Shown one piece after another: positions 12,011-23,950 of a DNA stretch of 64,000 bases; within the stretch, counting starts at the first letter, position 1, and each line of letters begins with the position of its first letter. Where the stretch lies: the NCBI GenBank assembly GCA_013398275.1, contig VZSE01011604.1, positions 573,695 to 637,694 on the forward strand. Reading direction: 5' to 3'. A model generated the notes under the pieces. That model made no database searches. It had not been told where the DNA came from and saw only the letters and a program-made list of their open reading frames with translations. The translations under genes were made by a program, and so were the position numbers. The stretch comes from Promerops cafer (Eukaryota; Chordata; Aves; Passeriformes; Nectariniidae).

Positions 12011-13122
12011 TAAAATAATGAAATAGGGGCAGCATAGCTAGATGTTAAAAACATGCAGATGTAAATTCAGAAGCATGCAAAAAGTTAATGTATTGATATG
12101 ATACAAAAATACTTTTCTATTTGTGTTCTTCCCTTCTATCTTAAGAATCAAATATCCAACAGCAAGCTACGTTGAGCAATATGTCCCAAAACAAGGATAC
12201 CTTCCTGAATGCCACGAAGGGCTGGAATAAAACTGAACTGTTAATAGCTGATGACAGCTGTTTACCTGCAGGTTAATAAATCCCTGAATGGATGTTTCTG
12301 GATGTCCGCTTCAGAACCTACTTGGCCTTCAGAGCCGACAGAATAGCATCAATGGGAATGTTAGAACTTTGAAAAAAAGCAGTTCCAGCATACTAAAGCT
12401 GACTTAACAAACTCATTTCAGCAAAAGAAAGCCTCGCTTCTGAGTAACAACGAAATCCTGCTTAAAAATTTCAGAGAAGACCTGTTTCTAATACAAAACA
12501 ATTTTGACCCTGGAAGGTTCTGAATGATCATAGGGTTTTTAGTTAAGCCCATTAAGCAAATGCAACTGAAAATACTTTAAAAATTCTGTCATATGTCTAT
12601 CAGTAAGTGTGAGCTTACTGAGAGAAGCAATGGACTTAATGTTCAGAATAAACAAGTGGTCTGAAAACACAAAGAATTCAAAACTTCCTGATGAAAAAAT
12701 TCCAATAATAATTCAAATGACAAAAACAGAGGACAAGTGTACTAAATTTGTAAGCCAAGATGTTCAGATTCTTAGGCCATAAAGTTTTAAGAGAATTCTT
12801 ACAGAACTACCAAAGTTGACAGCTAATTATAACATAAAAACACAAAAATCACAGTATAAAGAAAGAAATATAGTAAAGTACTATACAACATCTCTACAAA
12901 GCATTTCGACACATTTTGTAGAAAGGTATTACACATTTTAGCAACTAAAAATTGCTGCTAAGACTGTTGAGCCAACACAGAATGAAAAGTAATGAATCAG
13001 AAGTAGTGTTAAAAGGCTGATTTTGGAAAAGACAACGTTGCACATTACATGCACTTTTATACAGACATATAGTAAAGAGATATTTCTTTGCTGCCACAAA
13101 ATAAGGTCATTCTCAGAGTAAA

Positions 13123-13137
13123 ATATATATATATATA
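13123..13137. repeat. (AT)n microsatellite
   Basis: An uninterrupted alternating AT tract of 15 bases. Such short tracts are common in AT-rich DNA. Confidence 0.85.
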
Positions 13138-14099
13138 AGGTATTTTAGTAGCATTTCCAGCCCAAGGAATTTTTAATTCAAATTATGGATACCACCACTA
13201 TATGCAGTTGTGTTGTTCTTAATTTAGTTCCCATTGAATCTTTGGGACAAAGCTTTAATTATGACACTGAGTGAGAGTTCTCTGACTTACAGCAGCTGAC
13301 ATATTACTGCACTTTTACTCAAGTGTTCGTTACTTTGCAATTAGTAATTAGCAATTAATTAGCAATTAATTGTGAGTAGAGGCAATTTTTCGTTTTCAGA
13401 AAAAAGGGACGGCATTTTTGTAGAGTCCAACCTAAGTATAAACAGAGCTTTCAGCTGTTCTGTATTTTTTACTTTCATTTTAGAAAAATGTAAGGAACTT
13501 AGATTCTCAGTGCCTTGTCTTTCATCTGCATCTGATTCTCTCAGCTATTTTACACTTCAAAATAAACCCAAGTGAATACAATACAACAATTCACGAGCGA
13601 AAATGCATGGAATGTCATGAAAGTTTTCTGAGTGAGGACAAGTATTATTGTCTGCATTTTTTTGCTTGATGAGTGAAGTACAGAGAGATGAAACTATCTG
13701 GCAGTAGTTCTGAATAGCAATAGCAGTCAACTCAAATATGATTTGCAGTATAAAGACTTTTAGACAGGATACTTTTGAATAAATGCCTTACATAGAATAT
13801 TTTTACAATTTAAAGATTATCTGTTACTTTTAGAAATAGAGTCAAAGATGAAGATTGAAGTAGTTTTGGAGAGTTTCAAAGAGGAAACAAAGAGTCAATA
13901 AATTTAGGTGCTGACATTCAACCTTAGGAACCCATTGTAATTCTGATTTTAGTTCTGAGTTTGTGACTAGAGCAGGAATGCAGTTTTCACAAAAATGTTG
14001 AACTGTGAAACTGGGACTTTATCTAGTTTTCTTCTACATATTTGCTGATACAGTGCAAAGACAATGTGATAGACTGAAATGTTGATGGTTAATGTCTCA

Positions 14100-14532
14100 A
14101 TTGGCCATTTCCAAAGCAAGAGGGTGTTTTGCTGATGATGTGCAAGGCAACATCCAGGTGCAGAGGTGCTGTGCACTCACCCCTGAAGTTACAAGCTGGG
14201 TTTTGAGCCAGATAATGGAAGAGGCAGATAAGACTCAGATCCTGCAAAATGGGATAGTGCTTTTTATCAAGCCAGTGTTCTCCCTTACAAAATTGGCTCC
14301 CTGTAAATCTCCCCATACACCCCAGGGGAGGCATTAGGACATTTATACGTAGGCTTGAGGGTATTCATCCCTTCTGATGAGGCATGACTGGCTAGACTAT
14401 GCCGGCATGAGAGGAAATGGTCATGTCTTACAAGGGGTCATAAACCGTCACGTCAAAGACCCCTGATTATCCACTGATATCTGGGCCCTTCCACCAGAGG
14501 ACTGTGCATGATCCACACTGTTGTAACAGACA
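14100..14532 (-). mobile_element. Candidate solo or truncated LTR
   Basis: Read on the minus strand, a purine-rich tract at about 14541-14550 (plus strand ctcccccctt, the complement of a polypurine tract) is followed by a TG start at 14532 or 14528. A TATAAA box then occurs at 14342-14347, and the segment has more CpG and GC than its flanks. This order (polypurine tract, TG, U3, TATA) is what an LTR shows. Against it, I see no clear AATAAA, the 3' boundary is not defined, and no target duplication is evident. The low confidence reflects that. Confidence 0.3.
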
Positions 14533-14550
14533 GTGTTAAACTCCCCCCTT

Positions 14551-17500
14551 CAGGTGTTCCTACGTGAACATGAGCATTTATTAACACACTGAACTTTGTG
14601 TTTCATGGGCTTCTCCCACCCCTAATATATCAAATCTTCAACCATCAATTTGACCAACTGACATCGAAATTGCAGCAATCAAGTCTTGTCTTTGGGTCCA
14701 TGGGTGGTGATATCTTTCCTCTTTTTTATCCTTCCACTCTTATTCATTCTTTCTCTCTCTTTCTCTTCCTAACATATTTTCTTAATTGTTATTTTTATAG
14801 TTTTATATTGCTATATTTCTATAGATAACAACAAAAAGGGCTACCTACCTCATTTTCATTGCAACAAAATAGTTCTAAAATAGACCCCACATGTATATAT
14901 ACACATATTTATATAAAGGCACCAGTCATTCAGCATCACATCACTCCAATGTACCCCAAGGGATCCATTAAAAAGCTCAGTTGCCCTTGCCTTCAGGGGC
15001 AGGTAGTCACACACAAGCATTTCAGATTTAAAAATCAGGGAGGACAGGACAAGGAAAATGTAATTCCTTTGAATTTATGTGTGTACCAAGGTTTTCTTCA
15101 GCACTCAAGTGCACTGAGAAGATAGAGGCCACAAGTTGCTTACTAGTGGAAGGATTAGGTGAGTTGAATCTGGTTTAATACTGTTTGATTTCATTTTGCC
15201 TTCCTGCACATGAAAACAAAGATTTTCTTTTCTTACAGCAATACACACATTGGGAATTTCATATTATTAAAAAATGTCCAATCCTCTTATTTTTGACCAA
15301 TGAAAAATTACAGGACTGTAAGATGACCAAGGCAAACCAAAAACAACACCATTTCTACTACTTTGACTGGGCCTCAATCATTATCAATTTGTGTTTAAAA
15401 ATCCAGTCATGCCGTGGCTACATTTTAAGTGCAGTGTTTCATGACAATTATGATTTGATGATATGATGGTTATGTAATAAGAATGATCCACTAACATAGT
15501 AGAAAATCTTTTCCCCACTTTTACTCCCAACTCTGGCCCTGACACCCACTTTTCTAACAGAAAAGGGAAAATTGGCACATGATACCAGCCTCCCTCCTGT
15601 GTCTATGCTGGCAAACAGAGCTTAGGGAAAAAAATATCAACTTCAGACTTCATTTTAGTGGATACTACATTTTCTTAGATGGGAGATTCATCCTCAATGA
15701 AGCACAAAGGACTACAGTAAACTTCTTGACCTACTGACAAAAATAGGTGAAAAGGTGCAGCATGTATGTCAATTAAAAAGGAGGAGAAATATTACCCTGC
15801 TGACCAGTGCAAAGGGGCACATCAGTGGATTATTCAATCCTCAGCCTGTCAGTCTATTAGGGTCACAAGGTTTTGAAGTGATGTTCACTGCATTAAAGAG
15901 GACAAGGCTTACGTGCACTTGCTCACTACTTTAGATACAAAGGTACAAGGACATCCTCCTAGTTCTTTTCAGCTTTCATATCCAAGTTTTCTTCAGTTTC
16001 GTATCATACTTAGTCCTGCCTCCAGCTGAAATATCCAAATCTAAAAAACTAGATAAAAGGGCCCTAATAGCTAAAACCCCACAAGGAGAAAGAAATATAC
16101 AAAAGATGCTGCCACTACGTAGCTGAAAGCATCACATCCTTTCTCACTTAGAATCCCCGGGTTGAAGAGGCTAGCCTGCAATTGCAGGAATTGAGAATTG
16201 ATAATTATCATGTCCATTTCAGTCTTTTATCTTGTCCAGTGTGCTTTGGTCAATGGCACCAAGGACTGTTTTTGTTCTTCAAAACAGGCAAAAAATTCCT
16301 TCAGATCTTTGCCAAGTAGGCAGCATTCAGAAACAAGAAGAGTAAAGCATTAGACACAATGCAATGAAGTAGGGTAACTTTCTCCTACTGCCTGCCTCTG
16401 CTGACTTTTGAGTTTAGTATTCCAAAAGGCAGGATTTAACAGTTACATCTCAAGGGACAATTTCAAATATTGCATGGATGGGGTTACATGGAACTAATAA
16501 ATATAAGAAGAATCAGAAATGCTCTGGATGAACTTCATTTATTTGGAGAAAAAAAAAAAAAATTGAATCCTTTTCCCAAGATATTTAGTAATTATCTTGG
16601 AATTTTTTTTTTTTTTTCCTCAGTAGTCAATTTCTTAGGAAACTCAGTTGCTGATTTTCAGTCTTTTTAATTAAAAAAAAATTCAGGTGAAGGAAAAAAT
16701 TGCTAAATTAAGCAATGGAATTGTTTTATTTTTTTGTTATTTTCTAGAAATGGCTAAAGCCTAAAAGGGTTTTAAGGCTAAAGGTGCCTTAAAAAGTATA
16801 ATATAGATTAGGAAAACACGGAAAAAAGTCAGCTCATTTTCCCAAGCCTTTTCATGATAATATGACCCTCCAAGCTAATTGTCTCAAAAGTAGAAAAAAA
16901 TCTAATTAATTTATGAGAGTAAATAAGAATAAGATATTGTTATAATCAATGTCAAGAGAATGGAATGATTTGAACTTTCTTGAAGTACGAAGTGTATACT
17001 TGAATATGAAAAGATAGATAAGCCAACATATTTGGCCTACATGGAGGATGTCTGTGTGTATGTATTAAATAACAGGTTTACATTATTATTCTATCCTAGG
17101 GAATGGAAATCTCTTTAAGCCCTTGAAAATATTCCCAGTATTATAATTTCCATGGCTTCAGACCTTGAAGACGTCTTTTTTGTTCTTGGTATGAAATCCT
17201 ACCTGCATAGAAATCTTCAACAAAGTTTTCATTGCCTTAAAATATTTGAATGTATGTGCATTACACAATGAAGGAAATTAGTAGTCTGGAAAAGCCATAA
17301 GGATCTCAGGGAAAAAAACATCCTAATGGTATTGGACCCTTGAGATAAGTGGTAGTTGGTTTGGGTTGTTTGTTTGCTTGTATGCAATTATGCCTGAAGA
17401 ACTATTTTCATATTTTTAGAATCCATTTTGATGAGCACCTTATCTGTCAGACTAATCTGTCCAACAATGCTCAAACAAACTGTAAGCATTCCTTCATCTT

Positions 17501-20368
17501 TGTATCTATGTAGAAATAATATAAATAACGTCCATTCTTTTGGCAATTGTGGAAAAGTGTAGCTGTATGTTTCAAAGTTTAGATCTACTCTGAAGTTTAA
17601 CTTTTCCTTAAGATGACAGTGTGTATGTATCTAATAAATATTTTCAGGTGAACAGAAAATTATTTTAAACTTTTCTGTTTAAGTAGTATAAAAAACCTAC
17701 AATGCTGGATTTTTCATTTTAAGTTTTTTTTGACTTGCAAAAAATTTTTAGAAGAGCATTTGTTGTCTACATGAGCATATTCTTTTTTTGTTGTTAAATC
17801 AGCTGAAATGATATTCAACTACACAAGAACTTAAATTTCAGCACTGACGAAGCTGATTAAAACCTATTCAATCAGGCTATACTGTGATCAAATTTGGTCT
17901 GAAAGGTCAGGCTAAAATAGCTTCCTATTTCTCCATCTGATGTTTATAATCTCTTAGGTTAAATCCATATGAGAAAGATTTTGCTTGGACAGAATGACAT
18001 GAATATGGAATGAAGAGGGTGGTAGATTTGCTTTTATGAGGAAATGCAAAGAAAGGGGTTTGGAGTATGATTTTGTTCTTCAAGATATTCAGTGCAAGTG
18101 AAAGGGAGGAAAAAAGCTGAGGTACCCGGGGGAGGGTGTGGGAAGAAAAAATAAAACAAAAAAAAAGGGGAGTAGAAATGACAGAATTAAAGACAGCTGG
18201 TCAGACCAGTTATTTGCAATGTGCCAGAATTTTATTTTTGTATTTTGTTTCTTTTATTTTTATTCAAAGCAATCTGTTTTTCTTTATATCTGTCTTCATA
18301 AATATTCCACCATTTCTCTCTCTATTTTTTTTCCTGCATTTTTCCTGCCTTTTTGTCAAAATCTATGTCATTTTGAGAGGAAAGAGAATCTAGTCATGTA
18401 CCTTATTCTTCCTGCCTAAATCCTTCCAGAAGCTCCTGGAAACTGAAATTCTTGAGGGTCTTGAATGGCTTGAACCTTTCTTTGATCACTAATAGTGGAA
18501 ACATATTTTGATTTAGCACTGAGTATCAACCTATTAAATTACCTACTAGGAATAGTAGTTTGAGCATTAAGGACAGGAAAGAGATATTTCTCCCTCTTTT
18601 GTTCAGTGAATATATCATTATTTTTCCATATTTTTTTCTGCATTTGTCATTATTGTAATGGCTCATTGCTATACCCACATCAATTTCTACCTTTTCCTGG
18701 AGAAATGTCTACCTTTTTCTCCCCTCCCCTNAATGGAAGAAGAAAACAGATTACACAAATAATTTTTAAATAATGGATATTTCTTGTATTGTCATATGTG
18801 GGTTTGTCTGCAGTGAAATTTTTAACTTTATCCACAAGTATAACTACAATTCTCCTGTCTATCTTGATCAGAAACTATGGGCAGTAAGATGGTGAGATGT
18901 TTTAATATTAGTGTTTGCATGTCAGTTTTGTAATTAAACATTTGTAAATTCACACTGAATACTTTTAGAATTAGGATCAGGAATGTTCTCCTAAGCTATA
19001 TGTCTCCAGCCCCCACCTTGGAGGGACTGCTAAATGTCAGAGAAGTCTGTTAACAACAGCTGAGCAGATCCACAGGACTCCTCTGCTTTGCCAGTAACTT
19101 AATCCCCTGTGCAAAGTCTTTATCTGGATTTGTGTGAGAGACCACTATTTAGCATTCAGTAAGTTGACACTGCTGTTCTCCTACAGTGATGACCTCCCCG
19201 ACCTACTAGAGAAAACCAAAAATTACACTGATCCATTAGAAAGATTAAGACAAAGACAATAATAGCTGCTGTGATTTATCTTTCTGTTTTTATGAAAAGT
19301 TCACAAGTTTGCCAAAAATGACAGACAGGAATAGATAATCTCTGCCTTTTATCACTCAGATCAGACAACCTTAATGTTACCAATGAAAAGACAAATGCCA
19401 TGCTTCTATTTGTGGAGGCTGAACAAAGAATAGATCATTCTTTTTCCCCTAGGAAACATAAAGTTAAAATTCTTTACTTTAAGGACCAGAGTAATAATTC
19501 AAGTGACATTTGGCAAGGTGAAACAAATAGACAGTTATTATTACTAATGTACATTTGTTTCAGTATTTGACACAGACAAGGTCAGAGAGCATTGACCATT
19601 TCCTCTACAGAATTTCTGCAGTCGATCAGCTTATGTGACTTCCAGTGAAATCTCTACTGATACAGGGATTTTGTAGGTGATATTAACAGCAAAATTAGGT
19701 GAAGCTTTATTTTTTTGTAATTTGCTGGAAATTTATTCATCCTTCTGTCAAATCAATAGAGTCTGATTATAGAATTATCTGCTGCAATCATCACACATTT
19801 GAGGAATATCAAGGTTGGGTAATTAAAAATATCAAAGCTGTGCAAATAATTTATCAATAAAGGTAAAATGGCGAAGTTTTGTTTTATCCTACTTAGCAAA
19901 GAGACTAAAAAAAAGTGAAGAAATGGTTTGGGATTTTGAAGGGGGAGGTTGCTGAGTTTGGGGTCTTTTGGGGGTTGTGATTGTCTTTTTTTCTTTTTTT
20001 TAAATTTGTTGCAGAGCTATGAATTTAAATAGCTCAAGCCTATGGGACATGCTACCCTCCATGATGGAAAGATGAAGGAAGAAAAAGTTAATATTAAACA
20101 GGAAGTCTCATGTAGATCCAATCCAATTCTTGTCAGGACTATATGGGAACAAGGAAATATTGTTTTGTGGTAATTTTTTAACATTAGAAATAATCTTTCA
20201 GGTTCTGTCAGAGGACAGTGTATGAATCTATTTTTCTTTCTTTAAAATGTAAGACCCTATAGTTATTCAATAAAACAATGTGTTTGAGTATGTTACTCTG
20301 TTAATGCTTTTCAAGCAGTGTTCACCAGGATAATTTACAATACTAATACTTAAATTGCTCAATAAATG
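14551..20368. other. AT-rich unique intergenic sequence
   Basis: No coding exon or repeat family is supported. Long A and T runs occur (16547-16561, 16604-16618). One frame pair at 18136-18419 is low-complexity and Phe-rich and looks like noise from T-rich DNA. Confidence 0.55.
18731..18731. other. Single ambiguous base (n)
   Basis: The only undetermined base in the window follows a C/T-rich run (cccctcccct). It marks an unresolved base call rather than biology. Confidence 0.95.
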
Positions 20369-20505
20369 AGGTTGGGAAGTCTAGTCTAACCCCTCTGCTC
20401 AAGGTCAGCTAGAGCAGATTGCCCAGGACCATGTTAAGTTGTGCTTTAAATATTATTAACATAAGGCTCCAAAATCTCTCCAGGCAACTTGTTCCACGTA
20501 TTTTT
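20369..20505 (-). repeat. CR1 3'-region fragment
   Basis: The text gttgggaagtctagtctaac, then agcagattgcccaggaccat and ctctccaggcaacttgttcc, follows the layout of an antisense CR1 3' region, in the same order as the clearer minus copy at 21028. The terminal octamer tail is eroded. Divergence is high and the right boundary is approximate. Confidence 0.65.
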
Positions 20506-21027
20506 GAACATCAGTACATATTATACCCTAACTGATTAAAATCTGTACTCCTGAAAATGTGATTGAGATAGATCTCTGCCTGAATTCTCTTTTTTCATTT
20601 TGGTACTGGACACCTACTTTAAGGAACATTAAGAAATTTCAGGAAAATACCTTATACCTCAGTTAATAGTGAGACGACTACAAAAGAAAGGCATCTACTA
20701 GCATAATAGAAAACTTGAGGACATTCTAAATTTTATTTTTATAAAATAAAAAAAAAAAATAGTATTACAATGTTTTATGTGCATATATATTTGTGTTGGT
20801 GTTTCTTTGCAGAAAAAAACAAACCGAAACAAAAGACAAAACCCAGTAACAGATCACAGAGAACTAGCTTACAAGTCACCTGCATCTGCTGTTGCACAAA
20901 AATGAACATAGCTGACCATCATAACTTTAGGCAACTATGTTTTATAGTATTATCCTTTTGACTTCTCTTGTACTGGTTTGACCATTTCTTTAATGTGGAA
21001 TGTGAATAATGGGATGTGAATACAAGA
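20506..21027. other. Unique sequence between two CR1 fragments
   Basis: AT-rich with an A-run near 20746-20759. Weak CR1 similarity may continue to about 20600. No gene is supported. Confidence 0.5.
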
Positions 21028-21435
21028 CATAGAATGTCTTGTGTTGGAAGGGACCTTAAAAATCATTTAGTTCAAACCCCTCTTCCATGGGCAGGGATAT
21101 CTTCCACTAGACCAGGTAGGTGGTGCAGGGCCCCATCCAACCTGGCCTTAAAGACTTCCAGGAATGGGGCACTCACTCTCTGGGCAACCTGTTCCAGTGC
21201 CTTGCCACCCTCACAGTAAAAAATTTCCTCCTGATATCTAAAATAAACCTACCACCTTTTGGTTCAAAGCCTTCATCACTTGTCCTATCACTACATGACC
21301 TTGTAAAAAGTCCCTCTCAACCTTTCTTATAGCTCTTCTTTTGGTACTGGAAGGTGCTCTAAGGTCTGCCCAGAGCCTTCTCCTCTTCAGGCCAAACAGC
21401 CTTGATACTCTCAGCCTGTCTTTATAGGTGAGGCA
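21028..21435 (-). repeat. CR1 retrotransposon, 5'-truncated
   Basis: A classic antisense CR1 3' region. It starts with catagaatgtcttgtgttgg then aagggacctt, and continues through cccatccaacctggccttaa, gggcaacctgttccagtgcc and ctcagcctgtctttatagg. The element reads 3' to 5' on the plus strand and stops in the 3' part of ORF2, which is the usual truncation for CR1. The tail octamers are worn to a single unit, so no target duplication can be judged. Confidence 0.93.
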
Positions 21436-23697
21436 ATTGCACAAAGCATTCTGAGAGGAGTAAGTTGAAAGGAAAAACAAAAAAAAAACCAACTTCTGAG
21501 TAACATTCTGTGATTTCTACCCAATTATTCTCTACTGAGTTCATAAAAGTACTCTCCTGTGCATCATTGAACTTATTTGTTTGAGGAAGAAGCAATAAGA
21601 GACAGTAAGAATTACAGATTCTGAATATTGGTTTTAAGAGAAAAAGAGATTAAAAAACCCTAATGAATTCTCTGAAGACTCCACTGTGCACTTGTTCTTT
21701 ATTTAATCTCACACAGCCAAGAAAATTGACAGAAATAGCAACCCAAAACTACTTTTCTATAAAATAGGCCTCCTTAATGACATTTCTATTATAAATTTTC
21801 ACTTACAGCACCATAAATAACATGAAAACACACTGTATATTAATTGGTTTGCAATTTCTTATTCTCCTTACTACATCATAGAGGGAAAAATCCTCACCTT
21901 GGACAAATAATGTAAAGCTTTTAGCACTCAAAAATCAGAGAGATTCCTTACTTCTGGGAGGAAAATAATTCTGAATAGTTTAATACTCTATAAAAATGTT
22001 TTTACTTTATTGTGCTAGTACTTTAAAGCAAGAAAGAGTGAGTGGGGTAGGCATGAACTTGATTCCAGACATGTTTGCCATAATTTAGAGGAGTTGCATG
22101 TAAATCTAAAGACTGTATGTAAATCAAAAAATCATGAAGGATTTGGGGTTTTTCTTTTACTGAGTCCATGGTCTTGGAGAAAAAATAACAAGTCTGTATT
22201 TGTTTGGCCTGTTATTCATAGTACAGGAAATTAAAGAGCTAAACCGTCTTCTGCAAGACACTTTTATTCAGTCTGAGACATATATATCAGGTAGTTCCTG
22301 ACTGAACAAAGAAGAAAGTTCTATTTAAAGCACTAACTGTTCTCAGGATCCCAGTTTTCAATCACTCAGTTCACACTAGAGACAGACAGATTTTTGCATC
22401 CTAAAATTAATTCTGCAGAATGTCATAAGGATGTTTTAGTTCAGACCCTGCTAACTTTTACATGCACAAGCTCATTCAATCAGAAAAAATTCTTCCTGTC
22501 CTACTACACAATGGGTTCTTGATCATAAATGAGCAATCACTGAAAGCATTGAACAGAACCTTTTCAGGGAGGGTGTACCTCAGTGTTTCCAATGAACCAT
22601 GCTAGAGAACCACTTTTATATTTTGAAAACTTTATGACTAGTGCTAGAGAAATCAGAGCTGTAAGGCATCATTGAGTTAAGTTAAAACATCCATCCTTAT
22701 GAAAGGAAAAGAATGGGGGAAAAAAGGCCTAGCTAGTGTGTACCGCAGAAAGAGCTTTGCATCCTTTTAAGTTGGAACAACTCTGACACTTACTAACCCT
22801 AGTTCTCAGTGATGAAGAGTACCACAAACTTGCCAAGGTTCAAGGGAACACAGTGAATGGAATATTATTCACAACATTATACTCCTTGTTTTTCTGTATG
22901 TGGGATGTGGGATTAGCCAGCAATGTAGGCTTTTTCTGTCCTTTAACACAGCTACATGTCATTCATCAGTGTGGGCATGGCACAAATGTAACACAGCTGT
23001 GCGTGCCATCCCCTCCCTTAGCAGGATTAATGGCCAACACTGAACAATGGAATGTGCAGGCAACCTGACTGAAGACTGACTACATTTGTAAACAGTTTGT
23101 ACACAAGGTAAACCACAGGATTCTCAAATTATTTCTGAGAACCTTGTATTGTGCCTCCAAAAGTCACTATTGAAACTTCTTGAACTATTCTGTCCCCTAT
23201 CCATGTTCTCCAGGCTTCCATTTATTTTTCTTGTCTTTTCAAAATCTTTTCCTCCTATATTCTTCATACCAGCAGTAAAGAGTGAAGGTGAAGGATGATG
23301 TCTGAATTAATGTCACTATTGAAGTCTATTCTTTAAAAGAGCTGTGAAAGAGACTTGCTCCAAGTATGAAATACAAAACCTAGAAGATAATTTAAGTGAC
23401 TGACTCCAACTTTCATGGAGAAAAATGGTCTCCGTAGCTTTTCATACAATGAAATGGTCTTTTATTAAAAACAAAAGATACATAATCTTCAGATATTTTT
23501 CTAATTGGGCCATGCAGTCCAGACAGTTGCTTTGATTTCCTTCTTTGAGTGCAGGGGATAGGTTGAAAGAGGTGTCAGATTAATTTAGGTTTATTACATA
23601 ATATGATTCATTTGAGACAAGTTCTGTTTACAATCTGTTTTTTCCCTAAGAACTCAAGTTTTTCTCCATAAGCTTAAACGATACTTGGACAAATACA
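21436..23697. other. AT-rich unique intergenic sequence
   Basis: No coding exon or repeat family is supported. The A-run at 21479-21488 adjoins the end of the CR1 copy. Confidence 0.55.
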
Positions 23698-23950
23698 GTT
23701 TAATGTCTTCATCAATGACAAAGGTAATGGGATTAAGTGCATATTTAGCAATTTGTCAGATAACTCCAAACTGAGTGGGGCAGTTGACACACCTAAGTGA
23801 TGGGATGCCATCCAGAGTGATCTGGACAAAATCGAGAAGACGGCCTATGGGAATTTCATGTGGTTTAACAAGACCAAGGGCAGGGTGCCACACCTGGGTC
23901 AAGGCAACCCCCAGTATCAACACAGGCATGGGGTTGAATGGATCAGAACA
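23698..23950 (+). repeat. CR1 ORF2 fragment (reverse transcriptase C-terminal part)
   Basis: A plus frame with one stop resembles the CR1 reverse-transcriptase segment after the catalytic box. Recognisable pieces in order are FNVFIND, a degraded SDNSKLSG where the catalytic Asp pair would lie, IQSDLDKIEKTAYGNF, and GRVPHLGQGNPQYQHRHG. Both ends are truncated and there is no 3' tail, so this is an internal remnant, not a complete insertion. Confidence 0.8.

Larger units (their letters stand above)
9146..14099. other. AT-rich unique intergenic sequence
   Basis: No gene or repeat family is supported. Small landmarks are a palindrome pair at 11977-12010, a short (AT)n run at 13123-13137, and a tandem ttagcaattaa motif at about 13343-13370. 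Frames of 60-70 codons have no recognisable content. Confidence 0.55.

Noticed and set aside
18136..18419. Two overlapping Phe-rich frames of 85-93 codons that could suggest a membrane protein
   Set aside because: They derive from T-rich sequence read in two frames and show no start context, domain or conservation clue.
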